Shown one piece after another: positions 13,399 to 25,340 of a DNA stretch of 64,000 bases. The notes beneath the pieces were generated by a model. The model made no database searches. It saw only the letters and a program-made list of their open reading frames with translations, and had not been told where the DNA came from. A program made the translations under genes and the position numbers. The stretch is taken from the NCBI GenBank assembly GCA_034670405.1, contig JAXDDX010000166.1:558001-622000 (forward strand), written 5' to 3'. The DNA is from Hoplostethus atlanticus (taxonomy: Eukaryota; Chordata; Actinopteri; Trachichthyiformes; Trachichthyidae). Position 1 is the first letter of the stretch. Each line of letters begins with the position of its first letter.

Positions 13399-13443
13399 CC
13401 ATTCAGCACAGGCCCACAATGCAGTTGGGCCTGTGTTGAATGG
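13399..13443. other. 45 bp near-perfect hairpin in the presumed onecut3 3' UTR
   Basis: 18 bp arms (13399-13416 and 13426-13443) pair with one G:T exception around a 9-base loop. It lies about 330 bp beyond the onecut3 stop, between two copies of AAAGCTATTGGTTCT (about 13260 and 13498). It may be an RNA structural element or the core of a small decayed inverted-repeat transposon. Confidence 0.5.
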
Positions 13444-13775
13444 ATTTTCTTTGGTTTTCTGATGGATTTACTAAGACCAACGTGAGGGCACCTTTCTTAA
13501 AGCTATTGGTTCTTTGGTTTTAAGAGACATGGAAGTTAGGCCCTAAGAGTAACATTCTAATTAAAATAAAACACAGGGAGCATGGAGAACATCTGATTCA
13601 CCTACACAAGTCAACAGTCATCAGGACTTTGAGCAAATGAATCAGATGATTGGATCTGGAGCAAATGGCTACACACCCTGCAGCTCCAGGATCAAGGTTA
13701 GATCCCACTGCTTCAGAGAAAATTACCCCGCCCCCCCTCCCTCCTCCATGCATTCGTCTGTCCATCCTTCTGACC

Positions 13776-13833
13776 TCAGGCCTTGGAGAAAGTGGTCACA
13801 GAGGAGGTACCGGGTTGAATCGGTGAGGCGTTG

Positions 13834-13877
<44 letters not shown>

Positions 13878-14461
13878 GCTGTTTCCGTGAGGAATGTGCA
13901 CATGGCCATGGACGTGCACGCCGTGGCCGTGCTCCTCTGTGGCCCAGCGGTCTTGGCAGCGGCGGCGTGAGTTCATGAAGAAGTTGGAGACGGTGGAAAG
14001 CTCCAAGCCCAGCTGCTGAGAGATGGTGATCTGCATCTCCTTAGAAGGGCGGCGGTTCTCTCTGAAGATGGCTACCAGGGTGCGGCGCTGCAGGTCGGTG
14101 AAGACCAATCGCTGCTTTTTTGGCAGCTGGTTGCGCTCTCGTCCCTGGTCCTGCTCCTTGCGTTTACATGCTGGAGAGAGGGAGGGACAGGAGGAATTGG
14201 AGGGGAGGGAAGGACAGATAAAGAGAGAAAAAGTTTAATTCCCACCAAAGTACTCTGTGGTTCTGTGATTTTGCTAGCAATGCTGCAATCGCATTCAAAT
14301 ACAGAACAAAGAGAATAAAGGTGGAAAGAAATAATGCAGGCCAAAAGGCAGGATGTAGGCTCTCTGAATGCTTTTGGGTGACAAAAGGGAGATGCTAGAC
14401 AACACAGGAGTGAAAGTGGCTATTGGGCAAATCAGAACATAAGGTTAAAAGATAAAAGGAT

Positions 14462-14516
<55 letters not shown>

Positions 14517-15985
14517 CAGTTGAATGTATTTTGTTCAGCCTGTTGTCAGCGTATTATATGGGAAGAAGGCGCAAAGGTGGAGATGAAATGAACAAATTAA
14601 AATGCTATGTGTCAATGGAAGACGGTTCATACAATAGAAAGAATGGAAAAGTCGAAAGGGTAGTAGGTCAGTGGGTCCACAAGGAAAAGTATCAGGGAGT
14701 GAAAAAACGCCAGATTAAATTGTCTTTCTGAAAGTCAAGGTCCTAGCAAGCCAGTTGGTTAAACTCCAAATTGTCCAAAAATTTCTGGTCAAATTTCAAA
14801 TTGCATGGTCAAAAGATACAATGTATCCTAAAATATAGTGGTTCCTAAAGTGGGGTCCTGGGCACCCTAGGGGTCCTTGAGACGGTCCTGGGGGGTCCTC
14901 CGCTCTAAGAAAGATAGTTTAATTTCGCTATTTCCATTAATTTATGTACTAAAAGTTAGAATAGTGACAGAATGTAGGAGAATGAGTAATTTAGTAATAG
15001 CTTCCATGCTCTCCACTGTTATTCCCCCAACTATAGGCCTGATATAAGCAGTTATGTGGTATTTTCTATATCATATCTAGCAAAAATAGCAAAAATCTTC
15101 TCAGAACGGGGGTATGCGGGAGAAAATCTTATCAAATGGTCTGATGCTCATATGTTGCGGGGGGGGGGGCAGGGGTCCGTGAAATGAGAAAGTGTGGGAA
15201 CCCTTGGTCTAAACTGGCGGACCGTTAGGTGATATGTTAAAAAAGAAACGGGCTATTGCCACGGATTTGGAGCGGCCCAGCCTACCGTGCATTGGTGCAC
15301 CGTTAGTATGGGTTCTAGCTGTGGAGGCTGGAGGGAGTCTGTTCTGTTCTGCTGCCCTAAAAAGCTGCAATGATCGATTTTCCGCGGTTTTCTCCTGAAC
15401 ACGTGGTCCAGTAATCAGGGCTCCCTTCCCCACCCGATCGATCCTCATCGATCCGCGAGACCGAGGTGTGTGTATGTGCGTGTATGTGTGTTTCCGTGCG
15501 TGTGGCGCGCGTCCATTCACGGTGGGGAGTATTGCACGGGAGCGCGCTCGTGACAGACAGCTGGAGAAGAAATTGTTTATCTGTGGAAGAACAAAAGGGA
15601 TGTGGTGGAGTGGCGGCCTTGAGGCGTGAGAGCTTTGGAGGACGGCAAGGGAATGTCTCCCATAACATGTTGCTGACCATTAAAAAAAATGCGCGTGCAT
15701 GTGTGTTTGTTGGTGAAGAAGCAAAGTGAGAGATAGTATCTAGCCTATCAGTCTCAAAGAAGGATATTGAAGGATATTATCAGAGTATGTTTGTGTACAT
15801 GCCAGTGAAGTGAGAAGAAGGGAGGGAGGAAAAGAGGAGAGGAGGGAAGGAGGCAAAGAAGGAATAAGGTTGGCTGCAGTGTGGAGGTGGTGTATGCAAA
15901 TGATTGATGACTTTACAGCAGGTTTAGACAACAGCAGTAAACAGATTTGACTGTGAGGGGGAGATCAATATGAGTGGGGGTGTGT

Positions 15986-16042
<57 letters not shown>

Positions 16043-17809
16043 TGTGTGTGTGCATGTGATTGTTTTTGAATTGCCATTGTTAATGTCGTTTTGTTGTTGC
16101 AAGCAAAGCATAATTACAAGATATTTTTCCTCTGAACAAAATGTCTCACTAGTTATCTAAACAGTGGCAGTAGCCCTCACCATCCTTCGGCCAAAGATAC
16201 ATCAGTCCATCCCTTCTAGACTTCTTCAACTGTTTGCCTCTTGTTGTTGTTCTCAATTGTTTTAATTTGCCCCCAGATTGATAGTCCCTATATTGATTGA
16301 TCCGCACTTCAGAACCATTTCATGGAACGTTTATTCAATTGGTTCAGGCCCAGCCATGCCAGAATCTCCTCCCGGCTCTCTAAGTGCTGTCTTGAACCAA
16401 ACTCAATACTCCCTAATGTAATGACTGAATGCTAGTGCTAATATAGTGATAATTTAATATGTAATGCTTGTTTTCGAACAACTTGTGCTACCGGCCATTT
16501 TACAATGCCAACACCACTCTGTTTCTCCTCCATCAGCTCAAATACAACTCTTCAGCTTGGAGGCAAATCTCAAGACAGCCACCATCCCCTAACCAAGTGA
16601 GCCACTGGAACCAAGGAGCTAGTGCAAGGCCTGCGCCTGGTCAATGGATATCGCAGATAATCAATAGTTCCATTCCAAATGAGACTCCTTTGGGCTTGTG
16701 AAAATTCCCTTCCATAGAAACGAATAGGACCGCAGGGAAACATGAGAGGGAGCTGCTCATTAAACTGACCTCTCTTGAGACGAGAACCAAACCGTTGTAA
16801 GCTATCTTTAGTTGCCTCATTACCAAATGGGCTTTTCTGAAGAGACAAGCAGTGAATCTCAGCAGTCTCAAGTGGTACTTTCTCACTTCATCTCTTTCAT
16901 ACGTCCTGCTGTCAATGATGCTAAAGATATCAGGCAACAGCCACTTTGCTTAATCTTGACCTCTTGTTAACTTACTAGCTGTAGAGAATGATAAGTTGTA
17001 CTTGTGCCTCCTTTAAGAGCAACCCTCCTTGCTGTATTTTTGCAGCCACTTTCCGTGACTGACCTCCATTCCCACATTTCCACTGTGCACGTACACATGA
17101 AGATGAGAAGGGCAGCAGGTGGTTGGTAGAATAGGTTCTTAATTTTGACTTTCCTGTGTCTACCTGTGTGATCTGTGTGATTGGCCGATAGGAATCTGGG
17201 GCTTAGGATGATAGGTGATGGCTTTGGAGCCTGGCAGAAAAATACTGCAGGTTGTACAATAGTGTTATATGATCATCACTAGCAGTCAATCACTTATAAA
17301 ATAAATTGATAGTCAATGTTTAGTGCTGCTAGAAGTGCAGTGTGTTGTGTTTCCATGGGGTTAGGGGTTGAGTAACACTGGGTAGGGCTCCAGATAAGAA
17401 CAGGATTTTATTTGAAGACACTCTGCCTCATAAGTGTGGAAATGTGGAGCGTGCAGCGGGTAACACGAGATCCTCAGATGTCTTCTAGGTATCTTAGTAA
17501 GACTAAACAGAGATGAAAGCCAATAAGTGGATGTGAGTTGTGCTTAAAGACCTGTCATCTATGTGATGTGGTGGTAAATAAAAAGGTGGGTAAAATATGA
17601 CTTCCAGCCGGTGGTCATCATATGGCAAACAACCACCAAAATATATTTGCAGAAAAGTATTAATTTATGTGCCGTTTCCCTTAAAAGACCCTATCCTAAC
17701 ATAACCTTCATCTGTTTGATACTACTTATTATGATATATTAGGAATTTATATCAGATTTACGCCAGCCTGCGTGTATATATGTGTGTATATATGTGTGTG
17801 TGTGTGTGT

Positions 17810-17856
<47 letters not shown>

Positions 17857-20800
17857 CTCTGCAGGTATAGATGGGGCATGAGGGGCAGACGGTGAACTAA
17901 CCGCACCGTGCTTCTAGTCGACGCCTGGACGGACGGACGAGATCGGGCTTTGTGTGCGGTGAGACGGGCCCTCTCCCGCCCTGGACGGACTACTGCAGAC
18001 GAGAAACAGTTTTCGTCAATCACTCTCTGTCACACCTCTCAGATGTACGGTTATTGATTATATTGATCATATTATAGGCTTATTCATTGCTGTGAAGTAA
18101 ACGCCCGAGTTCCCCCACAAACAGCAGCTTTGTAACCGTCCCTTCATTGTGCAATAAGAGCTGCTATAATTGATTAGGAATTGATTATTTTAAGTTGTTA
18201 TTTGACTTCTTTTATTTGTCAAAGTAAAGCCTGTGTTCTCCTGTTGAGACGAATGATCGGCAGCTTACATCCTATCAAACACAGGCTTACTAGATGTAGC
18301 CTATGCAGTTTATAATAACACATCAGCTTGGCTGCTGTTAGATTATGGCCCCATCAAACCAAAACGCCACACAGCAAATCCACATGACAAAATACATTTT
18401 ACTCTAAATGACTCCAGATTGAAAGGTCCATTTCATTCCGCAGACCATAGGCTTCTGTTGATTTTGAACAGCTGGCTGCAGGGCTAATCCTATATAACAC
18501 TACGCTGTATAGGAAGAGAGAAAATAGGCGACCCAAAACAGAAGTAAAACTGAGCCACCAAGGGAAGGGGGAAAGTGCTTACAGTATTGTTATTTGGAGA
18601 ATACTTCCCTAACGCATTAATACGCTCAGTGAAAAGCAGCAATCATATAAAATAGAGCTATCAGTGTTAATTAATTTAGTTACAAATTAAAATTTTAACA
18701 TTTTCAAATCAATTTATTCCTGCACAGTAATTAAATTATTTTGGTTTTATTATATAGTCACATGGACATCAAAGAATGCCTCTTTCATATTTTTCTATTG
18801 TGAACTCTATTTTCCAGTTTAATCTATATCAGGGGAAATTGAATAGAATAGAAGCTTTTAATCTGATGACACCCAGAACAACGTAGGCCTTCAATAGGCA
18901 AAATATATAAAATATATAAAATGTGTGGCTAGTAATGGACCTTTGTTAACAGTTGCCGATCTGTTTTCCAATCATTCACATTGTGTGAAATTGTATCCTA
19001 TAATGTAAAAGAACAAGATCGTTTAAATATACGACAAAAAATATGTATTTGCCTCAATTTAATTGAGAATTTATTTTATATAAGAGAGTCTGCGTATATT
19101 TCCTCGTCGGATATTTTAAATGAATAAACACGAAATTGTATGACTAGAATTCAGGGTCTCGCTGAAATATGCCAAGCTCTAAAGACACACGCGCGCGCAC
19201 GCACACACACGGTGTTTGCTGAAGAAAGTTACGTGTGATCCGCACATCCGCACTTTAAAGTTTTGTTGGTGTTTGTAACGTCTACTCTACTCTACGTTCA
19301 GCACCCGGAGGCCTGTTTCAAACTGACATGAAGGGTATTTATGAAAGTTTTATCAAACTATGCTCATAATGAGGCTTTCCGATTTGGAGATAAATTAAAA
19401 AGGCTTTATGATCTCCCTATCAACATGTTTATGATACCTATCATCTGCCTATTGTATCATGAGACATTAGACATTTAAATATGCTCAATCGAAACAAATC
19501 AAGGATTTTAACCAGTCAGATCATATGTTTCTACTCAGCTTTATTATAGACACCCCTGTCTTAACCATTACTTTGTCTGCTTTTTCTGTAGCGAGTTGGG
19601 TTGAAATGTTATCAGTTAATTCAATAGAATGAGAGCTTGAAGGCCATAAGTGTCAAAAAATGCCATCTAGTATATATTGTCAAAGGTCTTTTATGGTTAT
19701 TGTAGAATTTGTATGAAGGCATTTGAGTTATATCTGAATGTTCAGACTATTTAATACTACAAGGCCCAGGTTTCCTATGCAAGTCATAACACACAGGCTC
19801 TTCTCTCATTCATGCTGAGTGTCAAAATATTCCATGCCAGTGTGCCGGTAATGCCTATGCAATATTTGTTCTGTCTGGCACAGAGAGAAATGACCAGAGA
19901 GAGCAGAAATGAAATAAGGGTGGACGCCAAAGGATCCTGCTTTGCTGATGCTGGTACAGAGCCAGAAGTGGAAGGGGGGAGGATGGGGGAGGAAAGAAGG
20001 GAGGAAGAGAGAATGAGAGAGCCGAAGAGAGCAGAAGAGAGGAAATCAATACCGATTCAGAGCGAGTCAGATAAGCCTGAACAATGTATAGTGCAGACAC
20101 ACTCTATAACCCAGTCACACACACATACATGTGCATGTGGGGGCACACACACACACACACACGCACACAAACACACACACACACACACACACACACTCCA
20201 TAAAGACACATTACAAACCCCATAAAGCATAGCAACCTTTAAAATCAAATGACATCACAACCTTGGATTGCTTTGAGGATTTGCTGACATGAGCAGAAAG
20301 AGCTCATTACTACAGCTCCATCGGCATCTGGACGCTCCAATGCTCTTTGTCTGCAGTAGGATGCTCTTTATTCTCTGACCCTGTAATGTTTTGTGTTGAA
20401 TATCAGCCCATCCTGCCCAGATCTCACTGTTACAAATCTCATAGTGTGAGAATGACTGGGCTCCTTTTTTAACCTGAAAAATATGTTGTGATATGAGTTT
20501 TCATCACTGAAGATGTTGTATGTACGCAATAAATCCTTTTGAATGTATGTGTCCCATCTGTGTTATTGATATTTTGGAGGTGTTCGGGGTGTAAACAACA
20601 TTGTTCAAAACCACACTTACACACACAAGTGCACATGTTTAGGCTGTGAAACTGGTGTGTGGTCCTTAACTCTTAACCGCAGATTTGACTTTGCTTACCC
20701 AGAAGATGCTGTTACAAGCTCTAACACCACCACTCTCAGCCTTTCTCTTTCTTCCCTCCCCTCTCCGTCTCCCTTATACTTATCAATTATTAAGGTTGCT

Positions 20801-21267
20801 ATTGATCCTTTCACTACCCTGCCTCTATCTGGCTGTTCACACAAAGCCCAAACCTGCCAGCCTTCCCTCAATCAATGGCATCTCACTGCTCTTCAAGCTC
20901 TTTTTCCACATCTCAGATATGTTTACTCTCTTTTTCACTTAGTTGGGCCCACAGACGTTTTGTTCATTACTATTTTGTCCATTTGGATTCCTCAGAAAAA
21001 TAAAGAGAAATTGATATTAATCTTTCATGGGGCGAGTAAGTCTGACAGGCATTAAAAAGACAGGTTTGGTGAGGGAGCAGGGAGGCCTAGAAAATGGAAA
21101 ATGGCTGTGTGCATGGTTTGACTTTATGAAACAGCTTTCCTTCAGCCCTCCTGTCCTGCATGCAACATTTTATGTTTGGTGGCTCAAATATCCTGAAGCC
21201 AAACAACCTGCCTGCTTGTTGCCATGCTTACCAGTGGATGATTAGTGATATTATTGTGATATGCTGC

Positions 21268-21325
<58 letters not shown>

Positions 21326-23954
21326 GAAACAGAGAGGGAGAGAAAGAGAGAGGGAGAGCACTAGGGAGAGAGAGAGAAAGAGAGAGGGAGAGCACTAGGG
21401 AGAGGGAGAGAAGGGGGTTGGGAAGGGGAAACGGCCTTATTGATCTCCTATGTGCAAAGCCAGGCAAACACGGAAAGGACAGAGCTACACTATTAATGAC
21501 ACTTACAGCCACAGTTACTAATCCTCATCCATCTATCTATCTATCTATCTATCTATCTAAAAAAAAACAGATGAATTTTGAGGCTTTTCTATAGTGTTAC
21601 ACAGCAGCTGTTAGTTCAGAGATATATTTCAAAGATATATTCTTCTGAGTTATAGAAACATACAGCGGACTGTAATTATTTCCAAAATATAACCACATAA
21701 AGACCATGATACAAGAATGTTATTTTCAGGCAATATAGGGCAACTTTGCCAAGAAATTATGACCCTAAGTATTTTTTCATGATGTATGCATGTTTTTTTT
21801 AAAGCCCACTATGTTATCCCATTGAATTTGGTCCCTGTTGCTAATCCCCATCCCTTTTCTAATAAATATTAGCCATATCAATTTCATCAAAATGGTTCCC
21901 ATGTATCTTAACATGAAGGAGCAGTGAGAAATGTACGTTCTGGGGGTCCGATAGGCCTGGTGATGGACTTAGAACTACAATATAAAAGTTTCAAAAATTC
22001 CATGTGTCCTAATTACATGTACTAATCCATAATAAAATCCGTGTTCATATTTTGCTCATCTGGTTTGTTTGGGAAATCTAGACTCTGGCAACATGTTGAA
22101 GAAGCGACGACCCTGCGTAAAAAGCATACACCAAGAATGACTTTGAGCAACCATACCTGTCTGTGGTCTAAATTTAGAGCTTTTACTCCGGAGTAGTAAA
22201 TGAAAAGCCGGAGAAACCGTGCGGTTATTGCGTCTTTCAGCTCCAATACGAGTATTGATCCGTGTGCCACATTTAAAAGGGAGAGTGGGAACTGGCGTAT
22301 TGATTAGGCAGCCAGGGGTCACCCTTCTTCTCCCGCGCAACTAGTTGGCCTAGTAGCCCCACGTCTGTCTGTTTATAGTTGGACACTGAAAGAGAGAAAG
22401 TCCGAGGGAGGGAGGCCATATAACATTTTTCTAGGTTTATTGTGAATCCATGACGACTTGCTGTGTCGATCAAAATCTTGTCTACAACAGCCCACGTAAA
22501 CGCCCCAGGCAATCATGCTTCCTGAATTTCAAGAACTCCAAACTAGCTATAGACTCCTTCAATTCCTATAAACAAGATACATTTGTTTTAGGTTGTGTTG
22601 CCTTTTAATAAATAACTAGGCTATACCGTTAATGGGCGATAAAGCCAGATGTGCCTCTGTCCGCCTTTGGCTCAGGCAGTTGAGCTGTCCTTGGTGCTGA
22701 ACCTTTTAGGCCTGTAAGTTTCGGTGTGCCCTTTTTTATATTTTGATTTGCTCAGATTTCTTATTAATCGCGGTGAATGGTATGGGCTATTACCCCTGCC
22801 ACGATGTTTAATCAGAAAATCTTAGCCCAGATTTAAAAATACTAATGAAGTCACCGCATCTTACCGGCCAGCCGAAGAGCAGACATCCGCTGGAACTCGG
22901 GCTCCTGGAGCCACTTCCACATCCTCCGGAAGGTCTCCCGGCCAGACTTGAGCTTACTCCAGGGCTTGGGGTTCCGCAGCAGGTCTGAGAGGGTTCCCTG
23001 GGACCGGCACAAGATCCTCTGGGCGAATATGGCCTGGGGGATGGAGTACCGTTTTAACTCAGCAGTTATCCTCTGAGCCACTTCCTTTGTGTTGATCTCC
23101 TCCGCTTGGACGCCCGACCCTGCTGCTCCCTGGCCGGCTCCGGGGCCATGCCTCTCCCGGTCCCCCAGCATCACCGCGCCGTTAGCCTGGGAATGGAGGT
23201 GACTGTGAGGGTGGTGGTGCATGCCGTTGAGGTTGGAAATCATGCCGTGGCTGTGCCCACCTAAACTCCTGGCCAGGTGCTCCTGATCACTCCGGGACAG
23301 CATGGAGGCGTGGGTTTCAAACCCCGACACCGGAGAGAGCATCTTGGCATCGGTGGAGAGGTGAGCGCTTGGCCCATAAGCTGAGAGCGACTGCTGGGAG
23401 TTGTGCAAAGTGCCCAGCCCGTTGGACAGCGGAGAGAGCGACCCGTGACTCATACCGGACACGGACATCTCTTTGGGGTAGTGACCGTACAGATTCCCCA
23501 TGGAGGCGAGCCCCCGGTGGTCGTCCCGCATGAGCGTGAAGCTACCGCTGACGTTGCCGGCGGAGAGTCGCTGATGGGCGGCGGCGTGGTGGTGTGAGTG
23601 TGGGTGAGGGTGGTGGAACTTATCCGAGACGGTGGATATCGGAGGTAGGTGCTGAAGGGGGGTCAAGGTGGTGTATGTGTTGCTGAGGCTCATCCCGGAC
23701 TCACACATACTGATGGACTGGTGGAGGTGGCCGGACAGCGCAGAGGGGTCTGTCCGATAGTCCCCACCGGAGCCCTCCAGGATCGAGGCCATGCTGGAGA
23801 CCATAGCTGACCGCGCGCCTGGGGCGTGCGAGACCAGATTCCGGTGAGTGGAGCTGGGGGACGGCCGCACGTGCGGAGAACTCATGAGGTCCCCCGCCTG
23901 CGAGTGCGAGGAGACGCTGTGAAGGTTCCCAAGATTCTCCATAGTGAGCTCCAT
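13776..23954 (-). CDS. onecut3: ONECUT3 transcription factor (CUT domain plus homeodomain)
   Basis: Coding exons on the minus strand are 23954-22865 and 14170-13776, joined by one 8.7 kb GT-AG intron in phase 1; the split glycine/alanine-type junction restores ACKRKEQ and gives 494 residues. The N terminus MELTMENLGNLHSV and the block TYTTLTPLQHLPPIS are family hallmarks. Histidine-rich stretches follow, then one CUT domain at about residues 285-364 (NTKEVAQRITAELKRYSIPQ onward) and a homeodomain at about 381-440 with the ONECUT-specific Phe48/Met50 (VSNFFMNSRRR). PKKQRLVFTDLQ and the ending TFSKA point to ONECUT3 rather than 1 or 2. The product is a nuclear DNA-binding activator recognising ATTGAT-type sites, used in retina, neural and endodermal development. 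Odd point: a 14-asparagine run near the C terminus, coded by a GTT/AAC microsatellite. Start is the first ATG of the conserved N terminus. Confidence 0.95.
13838..13878 (-). repeat. in-frame AAC trinucleotide repeat coding poly-asparagine
   Basis: A nearly pure GTT (plus strand) repeat inside onecut3 exon 2, translated as 14 consecutive Asn between HGNS and ANAS. Likely length-polymorphic. Confidence 0.9.
14462..14515. repeat. (GT)n microsatellite
   Basis: About 26 uninterrupted GT units in the onecut3 intron. Confidence 0.95.
14835..15211. mobile_element. decayed hAT-like MITE
   Basis: The left end AGTGGTTCCTAAAGTGGGG and the right end GGGAACCCTTGGTCT (inverted) have the GTTCC-type termini of non-autonomous hAT elements common in fish. 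The body is non-coding and includes a poly-G run at 15160-15169. Ends are diverged and no clean target duplication was found. Confidence 0.4.
15373..15452. promoter_or_regulatory. cluster of three ATCGAT sites
   Basis: ATCGAT at 15373-15378, 15437-15442 and 15447-15452. This is a core bound by CUT/ONECUT proteins. The cluster lies in the onecut3 intron about 1.2 kb from exon 2. Confidence 0.35.
15981..16052. repeat. (GT)n microsatellite
   Basis: GT repeat with single CA and TA interruptions. Confidence 0.9.
17771..17854. repeat. (GT)n microsatellite with TATA interruptions
   Basis: Compound GTATAT/GT repeat in the onecut3 intron. Confidence 0.9.
18053..18185. promoter_or_regulatory. cluster of four ATTGAT sites (ONECUT/HNF6 type)
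   Basis: ATTGAT occurs at 18053, 18062, 18169 and 18180, all in the same orientation, in two close pairs. The first, in the context GTTATTGATTATA, fits the published HNF6 consensus DHWATTGAYTWWD at every base. It lies inside onecut3's own intron, suggesting autoregulation or a developmental enhancer. Binding is not shown. Confidence 0.45.
20115..20195. repeat. (CA)n microsatellite
   Basis: CA repeat with GTGCATGTGG and ACAAAC interruptions. Confidence 0.9.
21269..21411. repeat. (GA)n microsatellite with internal duplication
   Basis: GA repeat whose distal part contains a duplicated unit with GAGAGCACTAGGGAG (about 21353 and 21388). An ATCT tetranucleotide run follows at 21531-21559. Confidence 0.9.
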
Positions 23955-24301
23955 AGCTGGAAAGATATATGTTCCCCTGTCCCACCCTCCCCACCCTCTC
24001 CCCTGTCTCTCGCTCCCTCTCTCCTGTCTCTCACTCTCACACAGGGACGCGCGCTCTCTCTCTTACCCCCTTAGCCCTCCTGGAGCGATAATATTAACAA
24101 ACGATTTGAACGCCAATCCATTGATTAAAATTCTCCAGTCAATCCAACATGGGTTAGATAAGTTCTGTTGTTCCACGGTAGGTAAAACCGTCTGTCTCCA
24201 CGGCGTCGTAGCGCTTTATGCATTCGTGTGTATAGGAGCTCTCCAGGGCTATATCTCATCTCTGGTCCAACAGCGCTTCCACTAAGAGCGGCTGAGCCGC
24301 G

Positions 24302-24350
24302 TGTCAGAGAGATGTGAGCGCGCCTCTATGTATTTAAAATGTGGGGCGGG
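24302..24350 (-). promoter_or_regulatory. candidate onecut3 core promoter
   Basis: Reading the minus strand, a GC-box-like CCCGCCCC (24350-24343) is followed by the TATA-like TTTAAATA (24338-24331), predicting initiation near 24305, about 350 bp upstream of the start codon. The interval to the ATG is CpG-rich, as is usual for a developmental gene. The start site is inferred. Confidence 0.35.
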
Positions 24351-24699
24351 TACGAGCAGACTTTTTATAATACTCTTCCTCACTGGGGGATGAACAAAGT
24401 ATCTCATGTTAGACATTTTGGACTGTCCATAACAAAGTTTTGAGAAGCTGCAAATTCTTTGTTTGTGCATGTGCGCGCGTGTGCATGTATGTGCGTGCAT
24501 AGTGTTGGCGCGCGTAGGTGCACGCGCGCGGGTATGTATGTGTGTTAGAGTCAGAATTTTGATGGCTTGTCAAGGAATATGTGTAAAATTTAGTCGGTAT
24601 CCTTTAATTCCCATTCTTGACACAAGAGTACCTTATAGATAAACTTTGTTTTCCCACGGACTGTATGGTTTTGCATTTATGCGCTTAGTGATAAACCTG

Positions 24700-24719
24700 A
24701 TCGATGTATTGATTGACAG
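24700..24719. promoter_or_regulatory. ATCGAT, ATTGATT and PBX-MEIS composite site
   Basis: ATCGAT at 24700-24705 is followed by ATTGATT at 24708-24714, which overlaps TGATTGACAG at 24710-24719, the classic PBX with MEIS/PREP composite element. It lies about 360 bp upstream of the candidate onecut3 core promoter. Confidence 0.45.
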
Positions 24720-25204
24720 AGATTAATGACGTGGCCCAACCCGGTTTGGGGGTTGGGGTGAGGGAGGTCACAAAGTTAGGATCCTAGCGCTGCAGCGGGA
24801 GATGAAAGACAGAGCAGCTTCCTAGTTGGTTTTGTGTGAAGTTCACGACGTTCAGTGTTGAAGTTCAATTTAGATTTCATCTCATCTCAGACAGTGCCTC
24901 ACCAAAATAACATTCCGTTAGCTAAATATATCCATCACGCGCATAAAACCTCAGAAACAAATAACAACCTTGACTGAAACTAGGCTGTAGAATTAATTCA
25001 TTCATTCATTCGTTGAAATTAAAGGCTAGCTTAATGTGGCAACACTGGCTAACACATTTTAACTAAATTAAAACACATTTATTCTTGACTTATAAGAAAG
25101 TCGGGCTACTTATGATTTTATCATAAATCAGTGAATTATTTCCGTAATAAAGGTATAGCCAACCACAAATAACATTGGGGCTTAATAAAGACAGTGCAGC
25201 AACA

Positions 25205-25340
25205 TAATAATAATAATGATGATAATGATGATAATAACAATAACAACAATTCTAACCCTATTATTATTATTGTTATTATTATTATTATTATTATAACAAT
25301 AATAATCATCATCATAAATATATATAATAATAATCCTACA
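25205..25340. repeat. AAT/ATT trinucleotide-rich repeat
   Basis: Imperfect AAT then ATT runs able to fold on each other. Confidence 0.8.

Larger units (their letters stand above)
1789..13775. other. non-coding interval between lingo3 and onecut3, including probable 3' UTRs
   Basis: No supported coding exon lies here. The left end should be lingo3 3' UTR and the right end onecut3 3' UTR (read on the minus strand; how far it extends cannot be told). The interval holds GT/CA, CT, GATA/GA, poly-G and poly-T simple repeats, two CTCF-like motifs (8573, 12903), RFX-type X-boxes (2852, 11696) and a 45 bp hairpin (13399). A GC-rich patch occurs near 2760-3060. The open frames here are short, low-complexity or lack family resemblance. 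Confidence 0.7.
14171..22864 (-). other. onecut3 intron, non-coding
   Basis: Donor GTAAGA at 22864 and acceptor CCAG at 14171, read on the minus strand. It contains GT, GA, CA and ATCT microsatellites, a decayed hAT-like element (14835-15211) and clusters of ONECUT-type sites (15373-15452, 18053-18185). Sequence at 18.0-19.3 kb is A/T-rich and repeat-poor and may be conserved non-coding DNA. No coding exon seen. Confidence 0.8.

Noticed and set aside
13637-13978. Plus-strand open frame with a poly-cysteine run
   Set aside because: Antisense shadow of onecut3 exon 2; the Cys run is the complement of the Asn-coding repeat.
19294-19313. TTCAGCACC, a half-match to the REST/NRSF element
   Set aside because: Left half is good, but the right half does not match the consensus at normal spacing.
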